Below the pieces are notes generated by a model. That model worked only from the letters and a program-made list of their open reading frames with translations, did no database searches and was not told the DNA's origin. This document shows, piece by piece, positions 37,723 through 46,232 of a stretch of DNA of 64,000 nucleotides. This stretch comes from VFZN01 sp963709325 (GTDB lineage Bacteria; Acidobacteriota; Vicinamibacteria; Vicinamibacterales; UBA2999), in contig CAVPVV010000004.1 of NCBI GenBank assembly GCA_963709325.1, positions 806,001 through 870,000 of the forward strand. Direction: 5' to 3'. The position numbers and the translations under genes were made by a program. Within the stretch, counting starts at the first letter, position 1. Every line of letters begins with the position of its first letter.

Positions 37723-40446
37723 ATGCGACGCGCTGCGGGACCCGTGCTGGTCTGCCTGGTGGTGTCCGCCGCGCTCTACGCCTCGGGCGGCGTGCTCGAC
37801 GAAACGGTGATCGACGGCGTTCGTACCCGGGTCGCGTTCCTGCCGCCCTGGGAGTCGGCGGTGGGGCTGCTGCTCGCTGCCGTCGTCGGCCTCGCGCTGA
37901 TCGCGCGGCTGGCCCGGGGACCGGCGACCCCCGAGCGGCGTCGCATGCCCGATGTGCTGTGGCCGCTGGCGGCTTCCGCGGTTCTGCTGCTGCCTTTCCT
38001 GCCGCTGGTCGCCGACTGCGTGGCCGGTGCTGCAGATCCTGGCCGGCCCGCTCCGCTGGATCGTCTGGCTGGTCGTCGCGATGCTGGCGACCTGGGCGTG
38101 GTGGCAGCCGGCGGCGGACGCCAACCTGCCGGCATTTCGATGGGCCCCGCGCAACCGGAACGCGCAAGCGGCGCTGATTGGCGTCGCCACCGCGATCGTG
38201 TGCGGCACAGCCGCATCGCAGCTCACCGACACGGTGCTCTACCCGGCCGGCGACGAGCCGCACTACCTGGTGATCGCGCAGAGCCTGTGGCGCGACGGCG
38301 ACCTCAAGATCGAGAACAACCACGAGCGCGGCGACTATCGCGAGTACTTCCCGCAGCCGCTGAAGCCGCATTACCTCACGCGCGGCGTAGACGGTGAGAT
38401 CTATTCGATTCACCCGGTCGGCCTGCCGATCCTGCTGGCGCCGGTCTACGCCGCCGGCGGATACCACGGCGTGGTGATGGCGCTGATCGCGATGGGCGCG
38501 ATCGCCGCCGGCCTCGCGTGGCGCTGGATTGCGAACGTGGTGGCCTCGCCGGAAGCGGCGACGTTCGCATGGGCGGCCGTCGCCGTCTCGACCCCGTTCC
38601 TGTTCAACACGTTCACGGTCTATCCGGAGATCGCCGCGGCGCTGGCGGTGATGTCGGGTGTCACGACGCGGAATCCCGTGGGTGCTCGGCATCGCCTGCG
38701 GGCTGCCTCCCGTGGCTCAGCACGAAATACGCACCGATGAGCGCCGCGCTGCTCGCGACGGGGCTGATCTCGGGTTCGGGCCCGAGCACGTGGCGGCTGA
38801 CGCCGATCCGCTCGATCGCCGCGGCGGCGATTCCGTATGCAGCGCTGCTCGCTGCCTGGTTCACGTTCTTCTACGTGATCTGGGGCTCGCCGCTGCCATC
38901 GGCGCCCTACGGCGCGATGGTGCAGACCTCGCCGTGGAACCTCGTCTTCGGCGCGCCCGGCCTGCTCTTCGATCAGGAATACGGTCTGCTGCCGTACGCG
39001 CCCGTCTACGCCCTCGCGGCGACCGGGCTCTGGGCGTTGTGGCGCGCGGCGACGAGCAGCGCGCGCTGGCGATCCGGGTAGGTCTCGTCTTTCTGTCGCT
39101 GCTCGGCACCGTCGGCGCCTTCCGCATCTGGTGGGGCGGATCGGCGTCGCCGTCCCGGCCGCTGGCCTCCGGGCTGCTGCTCCTGGCGCTGCCGATCGGG
39201 GCCGCCTATGCCGACGCGGCACCGGGAACCGCACGGCGCGCCGCCCAGCACCTGCTGCTCTGGATCGGCATCGGCATCGCGGTGCAGATGTGCCTGGCCC
39301 AGGACGGCTTCCTGCTCGCCAACGGACGCGACGGATCGTCGGCCCTGCTCGAGTGGTGGCTGCCGCGATGGGAGACGTGGTCGCTGGTGCCGACCTTCAT
39401 CTATCACGAAGCAGGCGCCGCGAGCGTCCAGTCGCTGATCTGGATCGCCGCGGCGGCTGGAACTGCGTTCGCCCTGCGGCGACTGACGGTGCGCGGACCG
39501 GGCGCCGCGGCGCTGGCAGCGTCCGCAATCCTCGCCGCCGGTGTGGCGGCCGCCGCGCTCGTCGTTCCGCTCGTTCCCGCCGAGCCGCCGCAGCCGGCGG
39601 TGAACCTCGCCGCCCGCGCCCGGATCACCGCGCTCGACGAATTCGATCGCCGCGCCCGGCCAGCCGCCGTCGTCTACAACCCACTCTCGAAGACGGCCGC
39701 AGCGGAGCTGGTCCCGCGCTTCACGCTTGCCGTTGCGCCCGGATGGCGGCCGACGCCGCAACCGATCCGCGTGCTGCACAACGGCCGCTTCTCGCTGCCG
39801 GCGGGACGCTATCGAGCCAACGTCCAGTTCGGCGGCGACGAGCGAATCGCGCCGCACGAGCTGTCGCTGCAGCTGGGCCGCACCGGTCCGCCGCTTTCGA
39901 CGTGGACGGTCGATCCCGCCAGCGGGCTCTGGACCACCGACTTCACGCTCCCGGCCGACGTCGGCTTCGTCGGCTTCCGCAGCCTGCGCGAGATCGAGCG
40001 CGCCGTGCACGAGATCACCATCACGCCTCTCGGCGGTCATGGACGAGAGCCAGCGGCCGCGGTTGCCGCCGGTGCTCGGCGCGTCGTGGCATGGCGAGAC
40101 GATGGTGCTGTTCCACGACGACTGGACGGTGTCGGAACCGGAGGGGTTCTGGATTCTCGGGCAACGGCCGACGCAGCTCACCTTCGCGGCCGCCGACGAC
40201 AAGCCCGTGGCCCCGACCGTCCACATGCGAAGCGAACGCATTCCCAACCACGTTACGTTGCGGGCACCAGGCTGGGAGCGGGCAATGGATCTGAAACCGG
40301 GCGAAACCCAGCTCGTCGAGTTGCCACCGCCGTCGCGCGGGGTGATTACGGTGATCGTGGAGACCGAAAGCGGGTTCGTGCCGGCCGACAAGGATCCGGC
40401 TTCGCGCGATCGCCGGCTGCTTGGCGTCTGGGTAGAAGTGAGATAG
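37723..40446 (+). CDS. Polytopic membrane protein, GT-C/GT39-like (four frameshifts)
   Basis: The ATG at 37723 starts MRRAAGPVLVCLVVSAALYA. Pieces in different frames join near 38025, 38685, 39065 and 40035 to a protein of about 905 residues. Hydrophobic segments fill the first 600 residues. After the early segments comes YPAGDEPHYLVIAQSLWRDG, resembling the acidic catalytic loop of GT-C sugar transferases. The last 300 residues are a soluble beta-rich region (RARITALDEFDRRARP, FTLPADVGFVGFRSL). It diverges from the deacylase with 47 bp between starts. Similar topology to the gene at 33739 suggests paralogous envelope glycosylation functions. Confidence 0.72.
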
Positions 40447-40448
40447 AA

Positions 40449-40490
40449 AGTTCCGCGAACTCCGAGAACCCCGCGAACTCCGAGAACCCG
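40449..40490. repeat. Short word repeat, CGCGAACTCCGAGAAC type
   Basis: Iterates CCGCGAACTCCGAGAACC twice between the GT-C-like stop (40446) and the pdxH start (40497). It is the same word type as the run at 32500-32568, again directly before a plus-strand gene. Confidence 0.55.
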
Positions 40491-40496
40491 ATCGAC

Positions 40497-41132
40497 ATGT
40501 CGATCGCTGATCTTCGTCGTGAGTATCGCCGCGAGGTGCTGACCGAGGAGAAGGCGTCGGCCGATCCGATCGTTCAGTTCCGTCAGTGGTTCGACGAGGC
40601 CCTGGCTGCCCAGGCGCTCGAGGTGAACGCGATGACGCTGGCCACCGTCTCGCCCGACGGCGAGCCGTCGGTCCGGACCGTGCTGCTCAAGGCTTTCGGC
40701 GAAGCCGGCTTCGTTTTCTACACCAACTACGAGAGCGCCAAGGCGCGGGATCTCGAAGCCAACCCGCGGGCGTCGCTGCTCTTCTTCTGGGGCGAGCTCG
40801 AGCGCCAGGTGCGGATCACCGGCCGCGTGTCACGCGTGACGCGTGAGGAGACCGCGGATTACTTCCAGGCCCGCCCGCGCGAAAGCCAGATTGGCGCCTG
40901 GGTCTCGCCGCAGAGCCGCGTGATCCCGCACCGCCGGGTGCTCGAGGAAAACTTCGACTCGCTCACCGCGCAGTACGAAGGCGACGTCGTCCCCGTCCCG
41001 CCGTTCTGGGGCGGCTACCGCGTCGCGCCGGTAAAGATCGAGTTCTGGCAGGGCCGCCCGAGCCGCCTTCACGACCGCCTCCTCTACAGCAAGGGCGAGA
41101 CCGGCTGGACACACGTCCGCCTCGCTCCCTGA
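40497..41132 (+). CDS. pdxH: Pyridoxamine 5'-phosphate oxidase
   Basis: A 211-residue FMN enzyme that oxidises pyridoxine/pyridoxamine phosphate to pyridoxal phosphate. Family segments cover the whole length: IADLRREYRREVLTEE, DPIVQFRQWFDEAL, MTLATVSPDGEPSVRTVLLK, FVFYTNYESAKARDLEANP, ERQVRITGRV, SQIGAWVSPQS, PPFWGGYRVAPVKIEFWQG and the C-terminal RLHDRLLYS. Length is normal. The ATG at 40497 follows a repeat stretch; no strong ribosome-binding site is visible. Confidence 0.96.
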   Translation: MSIADLRREYRREVLTEEKASADPIVQFRQWFDEALAAQALEVNAMTLATVSPDGEPSVRTVLLKAFGEAGFVFYTNYESAKARDLEANPRASLLFFWGELERQVRITGRVSRVTREETADYFQARPRESQIGAWVSPQSRVIPHRRVLEENFDSLTAQYEGDVVPVPPFWGGYRVAPVKIEFWQGRPSRLHDRLLYSKGETGWTHVRLAP

Positions 41133-41148
41133 GACCGCCCTCAGCGTT

Positions 41149-42058
41149 TCATGTGGTGACGAGATTCCCGCCGCCGACGTTGATCGCTCTTCCACCCACT
41201 TGCACCCGCGAGATCTCGCGCGCATCGATCGCGGTAATGCGAATGTGAATGCGGCTCGGGCGCAGCATCTTCACGCCCTGGAGGCTGACCATGCCGGTCC
41301 ACGCCGAGCGCGGCACGAGCTCGTGCGCGACCAGGTAGCAGCCGAGCGGGCCGCTCGCGCCGCCAGTGGCCGGGTCCTCGGGGACGCCGAGACCCGGCGC
41401 GAACATCCGCGAGTAGACGGTCACGTCGCTCCCCGCGGGTTCGACCGAGAACAGGAAGACGGCGTTGTGGCCATCGGGAAACGCGCTCCGCAGGCTGCGC
41501 AGCGCCGCCAGATCCGGGTCGGCGCGATCGACGTCAGCGCGCGACGCCAGCGGCACGTACACGAACGGCACGCCGCACGAGATCTCTTCGACCGGCAAGG
41601 CCCGGGCCCGGGCGGAGGCGTCGACGCCGATGGCGCGCAGAATATCCGGCTCCGCCGACTGCGGCCGGCGCACGATCGGCGTTTTCTGATCCATCCAGGC
41701 GAAGTCGAGCCGCTCCCCAACCCAGGTCAGCTCCACCGGCGTCGGCCCGACGCCGAGGCCAAACACAAACCGCTCCGTGCCCGGCCGAATCACTCCTGAG
41801 TCTGCCAGCGCGAACGTCGTCCCGATGGTCGGATGCCCCGCCATCGGCAGCTCGCCGCCCGGCGTGAAGATGCGCATCCGGATGTCGGTCCCCGGCGTCT
41901 CGGCCGGCAGCAGGAACGTGCTCTCCGAGAAGTTCATCTCGCGCGCGATCGTCTGCATGTCGGCGGCCGACATCCCCCGCGCGTCGGGAAACACGGCCAG
42001 CTGATTGCCCTCGAAGCGGGTCGACGTGAAACACGTCATAGTGAAGATAAGATGTCAT
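41149..42058 (-). CDS. PhzF family isomerase (one frameshift near the start)
   Basis: The true N-terminus MTSYLHYDVF (ATG at 42058, alternative 42064) joins TSTRFEGNQLAVFPDARGM when one base is removed from the AAA at 42029-42031, a homopolymer error. The family catalytic Glu lies in REMNFSESTF, and GGELPMAGHPTIGTTFAL and DPATGGASGPLGCYL are PhzF hallmarks of the two-fold diaminopimelate-epimerase-like fold. Length is about 300, normal for the family. Most members are small-molecule isomerases of unknown substrate. No phenazine cluster is present. Confidence 0.9.
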
Positions 42059-42065
42059 CGTCATC

Positions 42066-42255
42066 TCGCGATCTGGTGACCTGGTGATTTGGCGATCTGA
42101 TCTGGTGATCTGGAGATCTGCCGATCTATCCGCTGATCTGGTGACCTATCTGATGATCTGACAGTCCCCGAAGGTGACTCGCTCCCGATCAGCGATGCCG
42201 ACTCCCGGCCGACTCCCGACTCCCGATCGGCGAAGCCAGTGTCCCGACTCCCGAT
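42066..42255. repeat. Bipartite degenerate word repeat (GATCTGG, then CGACTCCCG)
   Basis: The left half (42066-42160) iterates GATCTGGTGATCTGG-like words. The right half (about 42180-42255) iterates CCGACTCCCGACTCCCGATC. The first word recurs at 57495-57620 and the second, in reverse complement, at 35830-35892. It separates the ATP-grasp stop from the PhzF start on the same strand. Confidence 0.65.
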
Positions 42256-42266
42256 AGCGCATGGCG

Positions 42267-43301
42267 TCACTCGATATCGTGCGCCATTCGAGAGGGACGC
42301 CACTGCAGACCCAGGCTCATGATCCGATCGAGGAGCAGCCCGTAATCCACCCCGGCGTGCCGCGCCGATTCGGCAAAGTCCTCTCCTTGCGCGAGCTGCG
42401 GGTTCGGGTTCGCCTCGATCACGAACAGCTTGCCGTCCTCGCGCATGCGCAGGTCGATGCGTGCGTAGCCGGTCAGATCCAGCGCCCGGTAGGCGCGCTT
42501 GGCGAGGTGCTGAACCTTCAAGGCGACGTCCGGCGGCAGGCCCGCGGCCGCGGTGTCGATCCCGTGCTTCTTCTGGTAGGCGACGCTCCACTTGACCCGC
42601 TCGGTGGCGATGTGCCAACTGTGCTCGCCCATCTTTGCGAACGACATCTCCCACACCGGGAACACCTGCAGCCGCAGGTTGCCCATCACCCCGACGTAGA
42701 GCTCGCGGCCGTCCACGTACTGCTCGACGATGGCCGCGGTGCCGATCGATTGGTGGATGAATTGGACGCGCCGGGTCAGTTGATCCTCGTTGGCGACCAC
42801 CGATGCCTGTGAGATGCCGATCGACGACTCGTAGGTCGGCGACTTCACGATCAGCGGGAACTTCAGGTTCTTCTTTCGCACCGCCGGCCGCCGGTTGAGC
42901 GGTACCACCGTGAAGTCCGGAGCCGGCACGCGGTGGTAGGCGAACAGCTTCTTCGCCAGCGATTTGTCGCGGGCCAGCGTGAGCCCGCGCGGGTTGCACC
43001 CGGTGTAGGGCAGCCGAAGCAGCTCGAGGTAGCTGACCACGTTCTGGTCGAACACCCCGATGTCGGCGAACGCCTCCATCAGGTTGAAGACGATGTCGGG
43101 CTTGAACTCCTCGACGTTCTGCCGGATCGGCGTCAGGTCGTCGTGGACGCCGATGACGCGCAGCTCGAAGCCCTTCTTTCGGAGGGTCGAGACCACGTCG
43201 TACTCCATCCGCCACGACGCGGTCGGCACCTCTGCCGGATCCGCGGATTCCGGCGGCACGAGGTCCTTGTGCACGAGCACCAGCACGCGTTTCGGCGTCA
43301 T
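42267..43301 (-). CDS. ATP-grasp ligase related to D-Ala-D-Ala ligase
   Basis: A 344-residue ATP-grasp protein. The central and C-terminal regions show the fold: DKSLAKKLFAYHRVPAPDFT (lid hinge), FPLIVKSPTYESSIGIS (phosphate-binding Lys and loop), AIVEQYVDGRELYVGVMG (adenine-binding strand), and ARIDLRMREDGKLFVIEANP with NPNPQLAQGE (metal-binding Glu/Asn). The N-terminus (LVLVHKDLVPPE) replaces the usual Ddl N-domain, so D-Ala is not the assured substrate. The ATG overlaps the metallopeptidase stop (ATGA), implying translational coupling. It may ligate amino acids or peptides. Confidence 0.88.
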   Translation of the reverse strand: MTPKRVLVLVHKDLVPPESADPAEVPTASWRMEYDVVSTLRKKGFELRVIGVHDDLTPIRQNVEEFKPDIVFNLMEAFADIGVFDQNVVSYLELLRLPYTGCNPRGLTLARDKSLAKKLFAYHRVPAPDFTVVPLNRRPAVRKKNLKFPLIVKSPTYESSIGISQASVVANEDQLTRRVQFIHQSIGTAAIVEQYVDGRELYVGVMGNLRLQVFPVWEMSFAKMGEHSWHIATERVKWSVAYQKKHGIDTAAAGLPPDVALKVQHLAKRAYRALDLTGYARIDLRMREDGKLFVIEANPNPQLAQGEDFAESARHAGVDYGLLLDRIMSLGLQWRPSRMAHDIE

Positions 43302-44329
43302 AGCGCCACCCGGTGCCGGCCGCTGTGCAGGTAGTTCATCACCTGCACCGTCAGCAGCACGGTGAACTCCTGGCGCGCCTGGTCCTCGGGCAACGCCAGG
43401 CGCAGCTTCAGCTCACGAGCCCGCGCGATCATGTCCTCGAGCACCCGATCGATCGTGTACTGGTAGATGCCGGTCCATTCCGCGACCATCCGGCGGACGC
43501 TGCGCCGATTGCGGGCCATGAACTGCGCGGCGGTCGGACGGTCGGCGTGATCCGGGGCGTCCGAGAACAGCCGCCGCAGGTCGCGATCGTAGAACGCCGG
43601 GTGATCGACGCCGTAATGCCGCCGCCGGCGCCGATAGTGCTGCCGCAGGGTGCGGCGTACCCTCCGCAACGGATCTACTTCCTCGATCGACGACTCGAGC
43701 GGCGGCTTGCCGGCAACCGATCGCATCAGCTGATCCATGTATTCGAGCTTCTTGATCGCCGGCCAGCCGGCATAGCGCTGCTCCCAGTTCGAGTTCGGGG
43801 TCAGCCACACCGCAAACGTCTCCGCGAAGTCCTCGTCGGGATGGCTCTGCGCGTACCACGGATCGAGGTGCATGACGAAGCTCTTGCTGTACGGCTTGGG
43901 CGTGTAGAACTCGGGATATTCGACCGACGAGGCGCCGAACAGCGCCCGGCGCTGGCGCCGCCGCCGCAGCTTGTAGGCGTTGTCCACCACGTGACCGGCC
44001 TCGTGGCGGAGGATGCGCATGCACCACTCGTGCTCGCCGCCCTCGACGGCCAGCATCTCCGAGTGCTCGAGGCGCTCGAGGCGCGGGTGGGCGAGGAAGA
44101 ACGGGATGGCCATCGAGGCATGGCCGTCGGGCGTGAACCATTCCTCGCCCAGGTAGAAGTGAATCGGAAAGTCCAGGCCGCGGGCGGCGAGCTCGGCGCG
44201 GAGTTCGGCAACGCGTCCCTCCATCATCGTGCCTGGAATCGAGAGCGGCAGGTCCGAGAGGCGCAGGTCCAGCAGCGCCGCATCCGGCAGTTCGTACCAG
44301 TTGGGCGGAACCGCGCGACGGCCGGGCAT
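43298..44329 (-). CDS. Putative zinc-binding metallopeptidase (Peptidase_Mx-like)
   Basis: A 343-residue cytoplasmic protein without a signal peptide. The zinc motif HEAGH is at residues 109-113 (RHEAGHVVDNAY), and a downstream acidic HPDEDFAETFAVWL (163-176) probably supplies the third ligand. This pair fits the putative zinc-binding metallopeptidase family PF15887 or a close relative. The middle is strongly basic (LRRRRQRRAL, QHYRRRRRHYG). It starts 3 bp after the BNR gene and overlaps the ATP-grasp gene, so a joint peptide-processing and ligation role is plausible but unproven. Confidence 0.8.
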   Translation of the reverse strand: MPGRRAVPPNWYELPDAALLDLRLSDLPLSIPGTMMEGRVAELRAELAARGLDFPIHFYLGEEWFTPDGHASMAIPFFLAHPRLERLEHSEMLAVEGGEHEWCMRILRHEAGHVVDNAYKLRRRRQRRALFGASSVEYPEFYTPKPYSKSFVMHLDPWYAQSHPDEDFAETFAVWLTPNSNWEQRYAGWPAIKKLEYMDQLMRSVAGKPPLESSIEEVDPLRRVRRTLRQHYRRRRRHYGVDHPAFYDRDLRRLFSDAPDHADRPTAAQFMARNRRSVRRMVAEWTGIYQYTIDRVLEDMIARARELKLRLALPEDQARQEFTVLLTVQVMNYLHSGRHRVAL

Positions 44330-44332
44330 CGG

Positions 44333-45595
44333 TCAGGGCTGGACGGCCGCGATCGGCACCATGGCCGTGAGCACGCGGTCCTTGCGCCAGGCGACCAGGA
44401 CGCGATCGCCGACGCGGGCCATGTGGGGGACGCCGGTTGCGCGGCCGCTCACCGCCTGTGCCACCGTGAGCGGTGGGCCAGGAGCGCGCCCCGACGTGAC
44501 GCGCCGGACGAGGACCTCGCCGACGCCTTCGCCGCGCCGTTCCAGCCAGCTCACGAGCACCGCGCCGTCTTCGAGCATGACCAGGTCCGGCCAGCCCACC
44601 GGTTGCCCATCGTCGATCGCGATGGCGGCCGCGAAGCTGGCGCCGGAATCGTCGGAGAACGCGAGTTGCAGCCGCGGCCGATCGTTGGCGGCCGTGAACC
44701 ACGCGACCGCGACCCGCGGGCCGCGCGCCGCCAGCGCCGGCCCGTTGGTCGGACAGCCCGCGATCTTCCACCCGTCGCGGTGCACCGGCGCCGGCTCGGT
44801 CCACGCGCCGTCGACGCGGCGAACGATGGAGATGTCCCGGATGTCGCCAGCGAGGTGATCGCGGTAGACGGCCACCGGGCCGTTGGTGGTGAAGCCGATA
44901 TCGGTCATGCAGCAGGAACAGACGTCGGCGTCGACGACCTTCTGCGCCTTGATCGATCCGTCGGGGTTGAACGAGACGGCCGCCAGCGTCTTGATCGCTT
45001 CGTGCTCCCCGTGATCTTCGCCGCCCTCGTCCGGCTTCAGCGGTGTCAGGTAGATCGCATCGACGCCGTGGCCGCCAGCCGCGAAGGTCAGGAACCCGGC
45101 GTAGTCCGAAACGTTCTGCATGCCGTCTTCGAAGATCGTGGACCAGGTCGCGCCGCGATCGATCGACCTCGCGACGTGCACGCCGTAGCCGTAGCTGCCC
45201 TGCTTCCGGCCGGTGTTCACCAGCCAGTGCGCGACGAGCGACCCGTCGGGCATCGCCGTGAGCGATGGGTGATCGGCCCAGTTCACGAACCAGTTGCTGC
45301 CGCGGCCGATCTCGCGGGCCGGACTCCACCGCTGCCCGTCGAGCCGCGAGAACTTCAGGGAATGGACACCCTCTGACGCCGGCTCGATCCAGATCAGGTA
45401 GGTATTGCCATCGGCGGCGGTGGTGACCGAATACGCCTGGCTGCCGGCCGCAGCCGGCGACTCGAGCCCGATCGCTGTGGATTTCGCCTGGGCGTACGGC
45501 GCGGGAGTGGAGACGGCGGCCGCAAAGCCGGCAGCGCACAGAGCGGCCAGCGAGGCGCGAACTACCGCCCGCGCGCTCAGCCGTCCGGTCCTCAT
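44333..45595 (-). CDS. Exported sialidase-fold (BNR) protein with CSCC motif
   Basis: A 420-residue exported protein (ATG at 45595, signal peptide to about residue 35, PYAQA). Asp-box-like motifs include SIDRGATWS and SDDSGASF, giving a sialidase-type six-bladed propeller. A cysteine cluster VCSCCMTDIGF and a later AGCPTNGP look like a conserved structural or metal-binding site. The catalytic Arg triad of true sialidases is not evident, so the enzyme assignment is open. It is second in the minus-strand run DUF4390-BNR-metallopeptidase-ATP-grasp. Confidence 0.82.
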   Translation of the reverse strand: MRTGRLSARAVVRASLAALCAAGFAAAVSTPAPYAQAKSTAIGLESPAAAGSQAYSVTTAADGNTYLIWIEPASEGVHSLKFSRLDGQRWSPAREIGRGSNWFVNWADHPSLTAMPDGSLVAHWLVNTGRKQGSYGYGVHVARSIDRGATWSTIFEDGMQNVSDYAGFLTFAAGGHGVDAIYLTPLKPDEGGEDHGEHEAIKTLAAVSFNPDGSIKAQKVVDADVCSCCMTDIGFTTNGPVAVYRDHLAGDIRDISIVRRVDGAWTEPAPVHRDGWKIAGCPTNGPALAARGPRVAVAWFTAANDRPRLQLAFSDDSGASFAAAIAIDDGQPVGWPDLVMLEDGAVLVSWLERRGEGVGEVLVRRVTSGRAPGPPLTVAQAVSGRATGVPHMARVGDRVLVAWRKDRVLTAMVPIAAVQP

Positions 45596-45602
45596 CAAAT
45601 GC

Positions 45603-46172
45603 CTACGGAATGAAGGTGAACTTGGCCAGGCCCGACGTCGATCCGCCCCACGGCCAGAGCGTCGCGCCGCTGCGGGGACGGGCCTCGGCACGAACCAGAA
45701 CGTAGTACTCGCGGTTCTCTTCCAGCAGCCGGGTGTCGAACAACGCCAGGCGTTCGAAGTTCGTCATCATCTGGCGGACGGTCGCTTCGTCCTCGATGAC
45801 CCGCGACTCTTCCATGCGGCCGTCGAGCGTCCGTGAAACCGTGTGCCGCCGCGTGAGGTTGTCGTACTCCACGGTGGTGGAGACCACCGCCGTGCCGATG
45901 GTGCGGTCCACCCACGCCGGTACCTTGAGGCGGAGTTCGACGGTGTAGGTAAAGGTGGTGCGCAGTCCGCTCCTTACGACCTCGCGGACTTCCTGGGTGA
46001 ACCCCTCCTCGAGCGAGAACGAGACGAGGACCTGCCCGTTCCTCACGAGCGGTCGCACCTTCAAGGTTTCGGCCGAGGCGGGAGCGGCCAGAGCCAGCAG
46101 GCAAACCATCGCCACAGCCGGCACGACCGGGGTACGCAGGAACACCAACACTACGGGCGAAAACTCTATCAC
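45603..46172 (-). CDS. DUF4390 domain-containing exported protein
   Basis: Up to 189 residues with a signal peptide (VPAVAMVCLLALAAPASAE). The mature part shows DUF4390-like features: GQVLVSFSLEEGFTQEVREV, SGLRTTFTYTVELR, and DGRMEESRVIEDEATVRQMM. The start is uncertain: the annotated codon is a GTG, further GTGs lie just downstream, and no ATG precedes the signal peptide. It lies 7 bp upstream of the BNR gene. The family is of unknown function, often near sensor kinases and envelope genes. Confidence 0.8.
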   Translation of the reverse strand: MIEFSPVVLVFLRTPVVPAVAMVCLLALAAPASAETLKVRPLVRNGQVLVSFSLEEGFTQEVREVVRSGLRTTFTYTVELRLKVPAWVDRTIGTAVVSTTVEYDNLTRRHTVSRTLDGRMEESRVIEDEATVRQMMTNFERLALFDTRLLEENREYYVLVRAEARPRSGATLWPWGGSTSGLAKFTFIP

Positions 46173-46207
46173 AGAAGGGAGTCCCCGAACCGTGTCCGTG
46201 GCACAGC

Positions 46208-46220
46208 AGTGCTATGATTC
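46208..46220 (+). promoter_or_regulatory. Candidate -10 box for the serine-hydrolase-like gene
   Basis: TATGAT at 46213-46218 lies 15 bp before the ATG at 46233 in the 60-bp divergent gap with the DUF4390 gene. A matching -35 box is not convincing. Confidence 0.25.
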
Positions 46221-46232
46221 GGTGCCGGCACC

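Noticed and set aside
10180..42031. Programmed ribosomal frameshifting in the split genes
   Set aside because: Too many genes, both +1 and -1 changes, no shared slippery site or stimulatory structure; sequence error is simpler.
43313..45376. 687-codon plus-strand open frame
   Set aside because: Shadow of the metallopeptidase and BNR genes, both of which have clear family motifs on the minus strand.
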